Origin: Castor canadensis
Lineage: Eukaryota > Chordata > Mammalia > Rodentia > Castoridae
Length of the DNA stretch: 64,000 nt
Reading direction: 5' to 3'
NCBI RefSeq assembly: GCF_047511655.1
Contig: NC_133390.1
Coordinates: 117,532,083 to 117,596,082, forward strand
A program made the translations under genes and the position numbers. Of this stretch, positions 35,040-46,907 are shown one piece after another. Numbering within the stretch: position 1 is the first letter of the stretch; each line of letters begins with the position of its first letter. Under the pieces are notes generated by a model. That model was not told where the DNA came from. It did no database searches and saw only the letters and a program-made list of their open reading frames with translations.

Positions 35040-38000
35040 GAGTTCAACACACATCTGCAGAGTTTTTTATCTAGGAGAAGCACAATACATGTTTTTCTCA
35101 TCTGCCCATGTTACTCTTTCCAAAATAGATCATATATTAGGACACAAAGCAATTCTTAACAAACTTGAAAAAATTGAAATAGACCCATTTATCCTGTCAG
35201 GCCACAAAAGAATAAACTAGAACTCAACAATATTAAAAAAACTACAGAAAAATATATGGAGAATAATAACCCATTGTTGATTGACCGGTGGGTCATTGAG
35301 GATAAAAGGGAGGAAATAAAGAAGTTCATGGAATCAAATGAAAATGAAAACACAACCTACCAGAACCTATGGAATACAGCAAAGGCAGTGTTAAGAAGAA
35401 AATTTGTAATTATGACTGCTTACATCAAAAAGATAGAGAAATTTCAAATAAATGACATTATGCTGAGAATCAATGTAACAAAAAGTTGACTTTTTGAGAA
35501 AATAAAAAAGATTGATTAACCCTTAGCCAATCTGCAAACAAGGATAGAAAAGACCCAAATTAATAAAATTAAAGTTCTAAAAGGGGATATCATAACAAAT
35601 ACCCAGGAAATCCAGAGGAACATTAGGGAATACTTTGAACACCTATACTCAAATAAACTGGAAAATTTAGAAGAAGTGAGTAAATTTCTAGATACATTTG
35701 GTCAACCAAAATTGAACCAAGAGAGAATGAATCACCAAAATAGATCTATAATAAGAAATGAAATCAAAGCTGTAAGTGTCTTCACCACAGCAAAAAAAGA
35801 CCCCAGAACCCTGTATGGATTCACTGCTGAATTCCTCCATATCTTAAAAAAATTAAGACCAAAACTTCTCAAACTTTTTCATGAAATAGCCAGGGAAGGC
35901 ACACTACCAAACTCATTCTAAGATGGCAGTTTTACACTCATCTCAAAACTGGATAAGGATACAACAAAGAAGAATTTTAAGCCAATCACATTAATGAACA
36001 TAGATACAAAAATTCTCAGTAAAATACTGGCATGCAGAATTCAATAACATATCATAAAGGTCATTTACCATGATCAAGTCAGTATCATTACAGAATTGCA
36101 GAGATGGTTCAATATATGCAAATCAATAAAAGCAATGCAGCATATAAATAGAAGCTAGGAAAAATAGAAGCCTTTGACTAAATTCAATATCCATTCTTGG
36201 AAAAGGCTCTTAAGAAACTAGGAATAGAAGAGATGTACCTCACTATAAGAAATTTGCTATGTGTGGCAAACCTATAGCCAACATCATACTAAATGGGGGA
36301 AAATCTGAAACAATTTCCTGTAAAGTCCAGAAGAGTCATGGTTGTTCACTCTTCCCAATCTTATTTAATATAGTTTTGTAATTCCAAGCCAGATCAATAA
36401 GACTGGAGAAAATTTCAAATAAGGAAGGAAGAAGTCAAATTATCCATATTTTCAGAGAATTTGATATTATACTTAAAAGAATGTAAAAACCCCACCAAAA
36501 AAACTCTTACACATCATAAACATTTTCAGCACAATATTAGAATGCATAATCAATACACAGAAATCAGTAGCTTTTATTTTTTACTTTTTAAATTTTTATT
36601 GTTTTTCTTGATAGTGGAATATTGTGGCATTTAAAAAGGTTCTTACAATATATCAAATTTCAATTAAGTCCCTACACTAGTCTCCTTTATCCACCCCTTC
36701 CCCATTTGTGAAATAGTTTCAACAGATATCTTTTTTTTCCATTTACAATCGTGTGTACACAGTATTTTCACCATATTCACCCTTTTATACCCTTTCCCCA
36801 CTTCCTGCCCTACTCCAACTGGTTTCAAACCCCCAGGCAGGCCCTGTTCTGCCCTCTTATTTTCCAATTTCGCAACAGAAAGAAAAAAAGAAATGAAAAT
36901 TTTGCGTGTTTAAGATAGGTACACAGGTAATTTCCTTGTGGCACTTCCATATATATTTGTAGTATAGCCCAATTTGCTTTTCTATATACTAACAATGAAC
37001 AGATTGAGAAACAATTTAGGAAAACAACTTCTTTTACAATAGCCTCAAAACAATAGTAAAATACCTAGGAAAAAACCATAGCAAAGGAGTGAGAGACTTC
37101 TTCGATGAAAATTATAAACCAATGAAGAAACAAATTGAAAAAAGAGTTTAGAATACAGAAAAATCTCTCACTATCATAGTTTGACAGACTTAGTATTATG
37201 AAAGTGGCTATACTCTAAAAAGTAATCTATATGTTCATTGCAATCCCCATCAAAATTCTAATGACATTTCTCACAGAGATAGAAAAATTAAACCTAAAAT
37301 TCATATGGAAACACAAAAAACCTCTATGGTCAGGTCAATATTGAGGAAAAAGAGCAACACTGGAAGTATCATAATGCCTGACCTCACAGTATATTACAGA
37401 GCCATAGCAATCAAAACAGTATGTACTGGCACAAAAACAGGCATGAAGATCAGTGGAACAGAATAAAAGGCCCAGACATAAATTCACACAGTTTTAGATA
37501 TCTGATTTTTGACAAAGAAGCCCAAAACATACTTTGGAGAGGAGTCACCCTATTCAAGAAATGATGTTGGGGAAAGTGGACATTTGCATTTAGAAGAAAA
37601 GCTAGATCCATTTCTTTCACTCTGTACTAATATCAATTCAAACTAAATCAAATATCTTATTGGAAGGCCTAAGACTTTGAAGTGCTACACATAAGAATAA
37701 GGAAAATACTGAAATGTATAGGCATAAGCAAAACTATCTGAATAAAACTCATATGTCTCAGCTATTAATAGAAAGGATTAACAAATGGAAATATATGAAA
37801 CAAAAAACTTCTGTACAGAGGCAGAAACAGTGGTCAGACTGAAGAGACAGCCCTCAGAATAGGAGAAAGGGATTAATAACGAGAATTTACAAGGAGCTCA
37901 AAAACCTAAACTCTCAAAGAATAAATGGTTCAATGAAAAAAATGGGCAAGGAAACAGAACAGAAATTATTTCAAAGGAAGAAGTAGAACTGGCTCATAAA

Positions 38001-38520
38001 TAGATGTAGAATTACTCAACATCCCTGGACATAATGGAAATGCAAATCAAGCAACATTATTTCACCTCACTCCAATCAGAATGGCTATCATCAAGTAAAC
38101 AAACAAATTTTGGCAATGACATGGGGGAAAATGACCCTACTACTCTGTTGATGGGAATGTAAATTAGCATAACTACTATGGAAAGCAGTATGGCAGTTCC
38201 CCAAAAAACTAAAAACAGAACCACCATATGATCCAGGGATACCACTGCTAGGCATATAGCTGGAGGAAAGTAGCTTAAGCTATAATAAAGACATTTGCAC
38301 AACCCTGTTTATTGCAGTGCTCGTCACAATAGCTAAGCTATGGGAATAGACCAGATGTACTACAACTGATGAATGGATTAAGAAAATGTGGTATTTATAT
38401 ACACAATGGCATATTACTTAGTCAAAGAGAAAAAAATTAAATGATGCCATTTGCAGGTAAATCAATGGATATGCACATTATGTTAAGCAAAATAAAGGTT
38501 AAAAAAGACAAAGATTGCAT
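35040..38520 (+). pseudogene. ORF2: L1 ORF2 pseudogene of copy G
   Basis: Endonuclease text with the SGHKR stretch (in place of the usual SDHN) is at 35038-35220, the linker at 35256-35489 and 35676-35921, and the RT core follows from 36090. In the RT active site the usual two aspartates are lost (Phe-Ser-Glu-Asn near 36450). Stops and frameshifts are frequent, so the copy is older than B. The insertion at 36576-36975 further cuts it. The C-terminal part ends near 38520. Confidence 0.85.
36576..36975 (-). mobile_element. L1: nested L1 3' UTR fragment of another subfamily
   Basis: A T-rich start (reversed A tail) leads into reversed 3' UTR text with CAGGCAGGCCCTGTTCTG, related to fragments at 52320 and 54510. 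L1 G sequence stops at AGTAGCTTTT and resumes at GCTTTTCTATATACTAAC, so GCTTTT at 36570-36575 and 36976-36981 is a short target-site duplication. It shows that the other L1 subfamily was active after copy G inserted. Confidence 0.75.
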
Positions 38521-38824
38521 GTTTTCTCTCAGATGTGGAAGATAGCTCCAAAATATAAAACATATAGTTGGATATAAGCATGATGATATATGCATACATA
38601 TAATATGTTTCCAATAGTAGAACTGTTTGGGAAGACTAGGAGGAGGAGGGAGAAAACAGAATGATAGTGACTGAATAATAGTAAACCCCATCATATCTGT
38701 GTAGGAAGAGGAAAATGAAATGCACTGAAAGCTGTTGAACAATATGAGGAAGGGGAATTATTGCTTATACTCTCTCTACAACAAAATTAGAAATAAGGGC
38801 AAAATAGTTTCCGCTGGGTATTGA

Positions 38825-38885
38825 GGGGGGGAGAGGGAGAGGGCGGAGTGGGTGGTAAGGGAGGGGGTGGGGGCAGGGGGGAGAA
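38825..38885 (+). other. G-run tract in the L1 3' UTR (G-quadruplex candidate)
   Basis: At least six runs of three or more G are separated by short linkers, just upstream of the conserved GAGAAATGACCCAAGCC. Such tracts are conserved in mammalian L1 3' UTRs and can form quadruplexes. Confidence 0.8.
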
Positions 38886-38940
38886 ATGACCCAAGCCTTG
38901 TATGCACATATGAATAATAAAATAAAATAAAAAAGAAATA

Positions 38941-39194
38941 GAATTCAAAGAAAAAAATGTAAGGAAAAGTAACAAATGGAGTTTAATTAAAGTAAAATAT
39001 AGTCACAGGCAAAATACCATGGCAAAATGCCTTTGAACAATGAATGTACACTTCAATTATAAATGACACGAATGTAAAACAGGTCCTGTAAAGGAAAGGG
39101 TATGACTGGGAGGGAGAGGGAGGGGAAATGGAGAGGGTAAAGGAGGGTGAATGTAATCATTGTATTCTGTTATATGCTAATAAAATATTTTTAA
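38941..39194 (+). mobile_element. L1: L1 3' UTR fragment of an older subfamily
   Basis: GGTCCTGTAAAGGAAAGGG, a G/A-rich stretch (39105-39150) and CTAATAAAATATTTTTAAAATG at the end make up a 3' UTR of a subfamily different from copy G. It is joined directly to the tail of G. Confidence 0.5.
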
Positions 39195-41459
39195 AATGAG
39201 CTCTCAAACTTGCTGGACTTACTAATATTATTGAAGGATATATACTTTGAAGAGACACATATGCCATATATTATTGTCCCTAACTTATACATGAGAAGAT
39301 TTAGACTAAAAAAAGATAAATTATTTATTAACGTGGGCTGAGACCTTGAAAACACTGTTTGCCATTTTCACATGAGGATATTTAACTAGTAAGATTTTCT
39401 CTACTTGTATTTTTGATTTCAAATGTCTTATTCAAGTCTTTTTGGCAATTCTTAAATCTGCAGCCCTAGAAATATAGTCAAGGACCACAATTGTTACTAG
39501 TTTGTAACAATTTTCCTCTTTTGAGTGTGTGAGTCAATGTGTGTGAACACAATTGTGTGTTTGTTTGTGCTTTAGATGATCATTTGCAAACTTAAAATTT
39601 TGTAACCTATCTGGTCTCTCAGGACTCTTAAATGGTTAAGATGTCATGAATATTGGTCCTGTGTAGTTTGAAGATAATTTCTGTTTGCTCCAATCTACTC
39701 TCCATTAACACAAATTTTATAATGTACTAACTTCATTGTAGTTTGAGTGGTTGTGTATGTCATATGTGGAAGGGCAGATGAGTAAAGGAGGAATGGAAAA
39801 GCAATGCCTCAATTCCATTTGTAGATATTTAGATTTGTTTACTTTATCCCTTTAAATGCATTAAAAGAAATTCACATCATTTGCATTTGCAAACCAAAGG
39901 TGACTTCAAATTCTCATAACAATCTAAATCCATGACTTCCTTTGGCATCCTAAACTTATGTGATTTTGGAAATCTTTTCCTTTCTTGACCTTCAAAGATT
40001 ATGAGAAATCTGTTTGAATTGATACTTCTTCCTTTGTGACTACTCATCCTCAGGCATAACCGTTACCTTTCACTGTTTTCCAGGGTGTTCTCCATTAAAT
40101 CTTTCTCATCATTTTTCCAGATTACCACATCACAGAATTCCAACTATAGTCTCAATGTTTTTGATCCAAAACTCTTTCCTAACAAATAAGTACATTCACT
40201 TATTTTTCATTTATCCTTCCTTCTCTCACTTTATCTCTTTTTTTGTCATTCAATGGCATTGATTTAACAAATAATGATTATGTATTTCAACATTTCCCCC
40301 AAGATGTTCCCTAAGAACAATAAATTTAATTCATTTCTCAGCAACCTTGTTTTATTTACTTATAATTTCATTTTCATTCATATAATTATTATACCATTAT
40401 GTGTTATTAATATCTCCCATTTATTTGGCTGCTTAATTTAAAACTCTTAATGTTCTCCTGAGTGTCTTCTTTTTCCTTACATCTTAGATCCAACTAATGT
40501 TGCTATCATTCAAGTTTCCACTTTGGGAAACTCACTAGTTCCTGTCTTTATTAGATGAAAAATCTTATTTAACAATGAACATATATTAATAGTTATAACA
40601 ATTAGTTTTTATTAGCAAATGCTAAAATTTAAACTTACAATGCTGAAACAAGCTGAATCATGAAATGTTGTTGAATATGTGTGAAATTCGAGATTCAAAA
40701 TTTATATTTGAATTATAAGTAGTTTATTAAAGATCAAAGCAATTAATGAGGACTTTTACTTATCCTGAAACTCTAATTTGTAAGTTTTTATAATATATCT
40801 GAAAATGGCTAAGTACAAATTAAAACTACAACTGCAAAAATGTTTGAAATGTTTCTAATTGGTGTTTTAGAAATTCTGTCAAAGTTTCTCTTTTTCTAAT
40901 TGAAAATGAGATTTGACAAGAGGAAAACATTTATGACACCATATCAGCTGCCAATATATGTATTTTAAAGCCTCTTAAGTGAGCCAATTAATGAAGAATT
41001 TAAATTAATGAAGAATTTAATGATTAGCTGATTATAGCTAATCAATCCAGGATAAATGGTCTCTAACACTGGGTTTCTGCAAAGGAGAGGTAAAACCTTA
41101 AATAATAATACCAAATGGATGAGAAATCTCATGCTTACTCCAGTGCATCTATTTTGCAACCTGACCAGTTTTAAAAATTAGGTGACTTATGAACAATAAG
41201 ATAACTATGATGCATTATGACCTATGAAAATACAGAACTGTAGCAATAAACAAAATACAGTATCAAAACAGTGGTGATGGTAAGGTGAAGTTGCATAATA
41301 ACAGAAATAGACAATGAAAGATAATTTATAATTTAAAGGATTAAAGTAAAGAAATTATTAGAGAATACTCTTGATCTAATTTGGCTTTAAGTCACAATTA
41401 CTTCTGGGTATTTGACTTCTTTTCCTTTGCTTAAATTCAAAATAAATGGAAGTAGAGAT
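39195..41459. other. unassigned AT-rich sequence
   Basis: No gene, RNA or recognisable repeat apart from a small tandem and inverted repeat at 40986-41043. Confidence 0.45.
40986..41043. repeat. 17-bp tandem duplication next to an 8-bp inverted repeat
   Basis: AATTAATGAAGAATTTA occurs twice in tandem (40986-41002, 41003-41019). Next to it GATTAGCT and AGCTAATC (41022-41029, 41036-41043) form a hairpin with a 6-nt loop. Confidence 0.9.
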
Positions 41460-41699
41460 CATCAAGTTAAGTGAAAATAAGCCAGACTCAAAAAGATTGC
41501 ATGTTCTCTCTCACGTGCAGGGTTTAGACCTGAATTAAAAAGCATGATATGATTGTAAAATGGGGACTATGGAGCAGTGGCAATCAGTGAAAAGGGGAGA
41601 GTGAAAGATGGTGATGGGGGAGTGATTTTGATCAAAGTACTAAATATACATGTATGAAAATAGAATAACAAAATGTATTTAAATTGGATTAAAATAGAA
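41460..41699 (+). mobile_element. L1: L1 3' end fragment
   Basis: AGTGAAAATAAGCCAGACTCAAAAAG and GTTCTCTCTCACGTGCAG are typical of the L1 ORF2 end. A G/A-rich 3' UTR follows and the fragment ends in an A-rich stretch with AATAACAAAATG and AAAATAGAAAG. Confidence 0.6.
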
Positions 41700-42629
41700 A
41701 GAGAGGAAGTAAAGATAAAAAAGTGGTGAATTCAAAGTATATTATATGCATGTAGGGAACATGAAAATGGACAAACCACTTTCTAAAATTTTGTATACTA
41801 ACTCTAAAAAGAATTTTCAAATTTATTCCTCAATAATCCTTTGTCAGATAATTCCAACACCCATTTCCATTTCAGTATTTGTATATCAGTTAGATTTCAT
41901 TTCTAAACCTCATTGTGATTTTCTTTCCTGGTATGATCGGTGATTTTTAATTATACATTCAAAATTTTGCCTATTATTGTGGTAGGAAAATCTAGTCCTA
42001 TTTAGATATTTTATTTCAAATTTCCTCTGCTGTGGAATAGGACAAGGGTTACATAGGTGACCTTACACTGCTAAATTGGATGTCAAGAAACATTAGACTT
42101 GGGTTGATTTATTCTGGTGAGAGGATAAGATACCCTGACACATTTTGTCACCTCAGCCCTAGAGTAACTAATTATTGTACCTTTTTCTCTCCTTTCAGTG
42201 TTTACTTTTGGCAGCCTATTGCATGTTATCTAAAGTTTATAGTATTATGTAGTAGTGATGAGCAAGGACAAGTTTATAAAATGCAGTTTAATGCAGAACT
42301 CAGGCTTTTGTACATTAACATTTAATATCAGAAAATTCTTTCATATATTAATGTCACTGCTTGAAATCTTATGGAGGATGTCCTAAGCATTTAGGGGAAA
42401 TAACTTTGTATACTCAGAGAAATGAATAATATGTCATGTTTTACAAGAAAACAAAACTATGAACTAATTTAACAGAGTGATTTGTCAAATAGAGTTTTGT
42501 ATGGGCAAAAAGAAAGAGGGAAAATGAGATCAGAAATACACAAAATAAATAAAGTGTCAACAGTTACAGGGTCTAGGTTAACCTAGAAAAAGAACTTGGA
42601 TATATTAGAACCTAAAATTGTCAATGCAG
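41700..42629. other. unassigned sequence
   Basis: No gene or repeat recognised up to the sharp start of L1 copy B. Confidence 0.4.
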
Positions 42630-44975
42630 CCCATTTCCTTGTAGAAGTCATTCACATCTTTTGTTAGGTTTACACCTAGGTATTTGATTTTTTTTGAGGC
42701 TATTGTAAATAGAATTGTTTTCATACATTCTTTTTCAGTTTCCTCATTGTTAGTGTATAGAAATGCTAATGATTTTTCTATGTTGATTTTAGATCATGCT
42801 ACCTTGCTGTAACTATTGATGATGTCTGGAAGCTTCTGAGTAGAGTTTTTTGGGCCTTTAAGGTATAGGATCATGTTGTCTGCAAATAGGGATATTTTGA
42901 CAGTTTCTTTACCTATTTGTATTCATTTTATTCCTTCTTCTTGCCTAATTGCTCTGGCTAGGAATTCCAGTACTATGTTGAATAGGAGTGAAGATAGTGG
43001 GCATCCTTGTCTGGTTCCTGATTTTAGAGGGAATGGTTTCAGTTTTTCTCTGTTAAGTATAATGCTGGCTGCAGGTTTGTCATATATAGCTTTTATAATG
43101 TTGAGGTAGTTTCCTTCTATTCCTAATTTTCTTAAAGTGTTTATCATGAAATGGTGTTGGATCTTATCAAAGGCTTTTTCTGCATCTGTTGAGATGATCA
43201 AGTGGTTTTTGTCTTTCCTTCTGTTAATGTGGTTTATTATGTTTATTGATTTTCATATATGAACCACTCCTGCATTCCGGGGAAAAAGACTATTGGTCAT
43301 GGTGAATAATCTTTTTGATGTGTTGTTGAATTCGGTTTGCCATTATTTTATTGATGATTTTTGCATCAATGTTCATTAAGGAGATTGGCCTATAGCTCTT
43401 CTTTTTGGTGGTGTCTTTGCCTGGTTTTGGGGTAAGTGTAATACTGGCTTCATAAAATGTGTTTGGCAGTTTTCCTTCCCTTTCTATTTTGTGGAACAGT
43501 TTAAGGAGGGTTGGTATCAGTTCTTCTTTAAAGGTCTGATAGAATTCAGCAGAGAATCTATCAGGTCCTGGTCTTTTCTTTTTGGGGAGACTCTTGATTG
43601 CTGCTTCAATTTCATTTTGTGTTATAGATCTATTCAGGTGATTAATTTCCTCTTGGTTCGGTTTTGGATGGTCATATGTATCTAGAAATCTGTCCATTTC
43701 TTTAAGATTTTCAAATTTATTAGAATATAGTTTCTCAAAGTAGTTTCTGATGATTTCCTGGACTTTCATGGTGTTTGTTGTTATCTCCCCTTTTGCATTC
43801 CTGATTCTACTAATTTGGGTTTTTTCTCTCCTCATTTTAGTCAGGTTTGCCAGGGGTCTATCAATCTTGTTTATTTTTTCAAAGAACCAACTTTTTGTTT
43901 CTTTAAATCTTTGTATGGTTTTTTTGGTTTCTATTTCATTGATTTCAGCTCTTATTTTTATGATTTCTCTCCTTCTATTTGTTTTGGGATTTGCTTGTTC
44001 TTGTTTTTCTAGGAGTTTGAGATGTACCATTAGGTCACTGATTTGGATCTTTCAGTCTTTTTAATATATGCACTCATGGCTATAAACTTTCCTCTCAGGA
44101 CTGCCTTAGCTGTGTCCCATAGGTTCTGGTAGGTTGTGTTTTCATTTTCATTGACTTCCAGGGACTTTTTAATTTCCTCTGTTATTTCATCAATGACCTA
44201 TTGTTCATTAAGTAATGAGTTATTTAGTTTCCAGCTGTTTGCATGTTTTTTGTCTTTACTTTTGTTGTAGAGCTCTACTTTTACTGCATTGTGATCAGAT
44301 AGTATGCACGGTATAATTTCTATTTTCTTATATTTGCTTAGGCTTGCTTTGTGCCCTAGGATATGATCTATTTTGTAGAAGGTTCCGTGGGCTGCTGAGA
44401 AGAATGTATATTGTGTAGAAGTTGGATGAAATGTTCTGTAGACATCCAGTAGGTCCATTTGTTCTACTGTATATTTTAGATTTTGGATTTCTTTATTGAT
44501 TTTTTGTTTGGATGACCTATCTATTGAAGATAATGTGGTGTTAACGTCTCCCACAACCACTGTGTTGGAGTTAATATATGCTTTTAGGACCCTCAGGGTA
44601 TGTTTGATGAAATTGGGTGCATTGACTTTGGGTGCATATAGGTTGATAATTATTATTTCCTTTTGGTCTATTTCCCCTTTTATTAGTATGGAATGTCCTT
44701 CTTTACATTGATCGATGTAGGTTTGAAGTCTACTTGTCAGAGATAAGTATTGCTACTCCTGCCTGCTTTTGGGGGCCAATGTCTTGGTAAACCTTCTTCC
44801 AGCTTTTCATCCTAAGCCTATGCTTATTTCTGTCGGTGAGATGGGTCTCCTGTAAGCAACAAATTGTTGGATCTTCCTTTTTAATCCATTTTGTCAAGAA
44901 GTGCCTTTTGATTGGTGAATTTAGTCCATTAACATTAAGTGTTAGTACTGATAGGTATGTGGTGATTCCTGTCAT
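42630..44975 (-). pseudogene. ORF2: L1 ORF2, endonuclease to reverse transcriptase, 3'-truncated
   Basis: Start Met-Thr-Gly-Ile at 44975. The endonuclease keeps its catalytic pattern: Asn in LNVNG and Glu in QETHL at 44730-44975, Asp and Asn in GDVNTTLS and Asp-His in LSDHNAV at 44198-44560. A 246-codon frame at 43290-44030 covers the linker and RT start, with [10 protein letters not shown]. The RT continues at 42923-43201 ([16 protein letters not shown] and [14 protein letters not shown]). The active site near 42870-42890 reads Phe-Ala-Asp-Asn, the second aspartate replaced. Frameshifts separate the pieces and the rest of the protein is missing. It is the least decayed ORF2 here. Confidence 0.92.
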
Positions 44976-45025
44976 TTAGTTGTCTTAGTTGTTTGAAGGT
45001 TTGATTGTGTGTACCTAAGTTGAGG

Positions 45026-46117
45026 TTACTCTCTACTTTGTTGCTTTTTCTTTTCCTGTAGTTTGGTGCTGCCTGTCCTTTCATGGTTAAGTTGGGTTTC
45101 ACTTTCTGTGTGCAGAATCCCTTGAAGAATGTTTTGTAGTGGTGGCTTTGTGGTCACATATTGTTTTAGTTTCTGCTTATCATGGAAGACTTTTATTGCT
45201 CCATCTATTTTGAATGATAGTGTTGCTGGGTAGAGTATCCTAGGGTTGAAGTTGTTTTCATTCAGTGCCCAGAAGATCTTACCCCATGCTCTTCTTGCTT
45301 TTAATGTTTCTATTGAGAAGTCTGCTGTGATTTTGATGGGTTTACCTTTGTATGTTACTTTTTTTTTCTCTCTTACAGCCTTCAATATTCTTTCCTTAGT
45401 TTCTGAACTTGTTGTTTTAATGATGATATGTCATGGGGTAGTTCTATTTTGATCTCATCTGTTTGGTGTCCTGGAGGCCTCTTGCATCTGCATGGGAATA
45501 TCTTTCTCTAGATTTGGGAAATTTTCTGTTTTTATTTTGTTGAATATATTACTCATTCCCTTTGCTTGCACCTCTTCTCCTTCTTCGATGCCAATGATTC
45601 TCAAGTTTGGTCTTTTGATGGAGTTGGTGAGTTCTTGTATTTTGTTTTCACAGGTCTTGAGTTGTTTAATTAATAGTTCTTTGGTTTTTCCTTTAATTGT
45701 AATTTCATGTTCGAGTTCTGAGATTCAGTCCTCTGTTTGTTCTATTCTGCTGGATTGGTCTTCTGTTTTGTTTTGCAATTCTCTTTCATTCTTTTTTCTG
45801 AGGTTTTCCATATCCTGGATTGTTTCCTGTTTAATGTTGTCTATTTTTGTCCTGAGTTCATCTATCTCTTTATTAATCGTGTTCTCTGTTTTACTTTGGT
45901 GTTTATAGAGTGCTTCTATGGTTTTCTTTATTTCTTCTTTTGCTTTTTCAAATTCTCTATTTTTTTTGTCTTGGAATTTCTTGTATGTCTCCTGTACATT
46001 TTGGTTGACCCTATCCAGTATCATCTCTATAAAATTCTCATTGAGTACCTGTAGTATGTCTTCTTTTAAATTATTCTTTTGGGCTTCATTGGGTTCTTTG
46101 GCATAGTTTATCTTCAT
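45026..46117 (-). pseudogene. ORF1: L1 ORF1, two open pieces
   Basis: A 130-codon frame at 45725-46117 starts MKINYAKEPNEAQ and forms a K/E-rich coiled coil with heptad-like spacing, the trimerisation part of ORF1 protein. It stops at 45725. The RRM region at 45390-45720 is open in no single frame. The C-terminal domain is open at 45026-45385 with VTYKGKPIKITADFS and ILYPATLSF motifs. An upstream ATG at 46154 corresponds to the start seen in copies A and E but runs into a stop after 22 codons, so 46117 may be the real start. Confidence 0.85.
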
Positions 46118-46907
46118 TTTGTTGGAGTCTGGTCTGAGTATTTGTTTTCTTCATTTCCCTCTGGTTCCTGTACTAATTTTTGTTGTGTGGAAACTGGTGT
46201 CCCTGTTTTTTCTGTCTTCCCATCATTGCCCTTGGTGTTGTTATTGTCCCTGTATTGTGTGCAATTATGTATTTTCTGGCTTATAATAATAGCACTAATG
46301 ATATTTAGAATGGAAGGGTTTGAGGGAATGGAATGCAAAGAAGTTAAAGGAAAAGGGAAAAACAAATAATCAAGTAGAAAAAAAAAAACCAAAGAAACAA
46401 AGTTTCAAAGATATAAACAGGGAGAGACAGTGTACTAATCAACCATAAGCTGAAAAGGCATTAGAGAGACAAAGGATTGAAAATAAAAAATAAAAAGATA
46501 AAGATAAGAATAAAAGTAAAAAATAAGTAAATGAAAGAAAAAAATATATATATAAAATAAAATAAAATAAAACAAAATAAATAATAGAAAATTAAAAAAA
46601 TAACATCCAAGTTCAAATGCAGTGAAGTTTCAGTCTTAATAATTTTGGTATCCGTCCCTTAGCCTCCCATCCTAGAGATCGTGCTTCAGATGTTCTGTAT
46701 TTCTCATTCAAAGGGAAAACATAAAGTAAAACAAAACTGCACAAAAAAACAACAACAAAAAATCCACAAAGTGTCCCAAGTTCAAATGCAATACAGTTTC
46801 AGTAAGTTTTTCAGCATGCAGATGTAGTTTAGTTGTTTTCTCATCAAAGGTAGGAAGACAGAAAAAAAAGAGTCTGGAGACAGGTCTGTGAATGGCTATC
46901 TGAGGCT

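Larger units (their letters stand above)
35040..38940 (+). mobile_element. L1: 5'-truncated L1 (copy G) with a nested insertion
   Basis: The element starts in the middle of the ORF2 endonuclease domain and runs to the L1 tail CACATATGAATAATAAAATAAAATAAAA at about 38907-38935. The L1 part amounts to about 3.5 kb because 36576-36975 is a foreign insertion. The 3' UTR has a strong G-run tract at 38825-38882. Confidence 0.9.
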
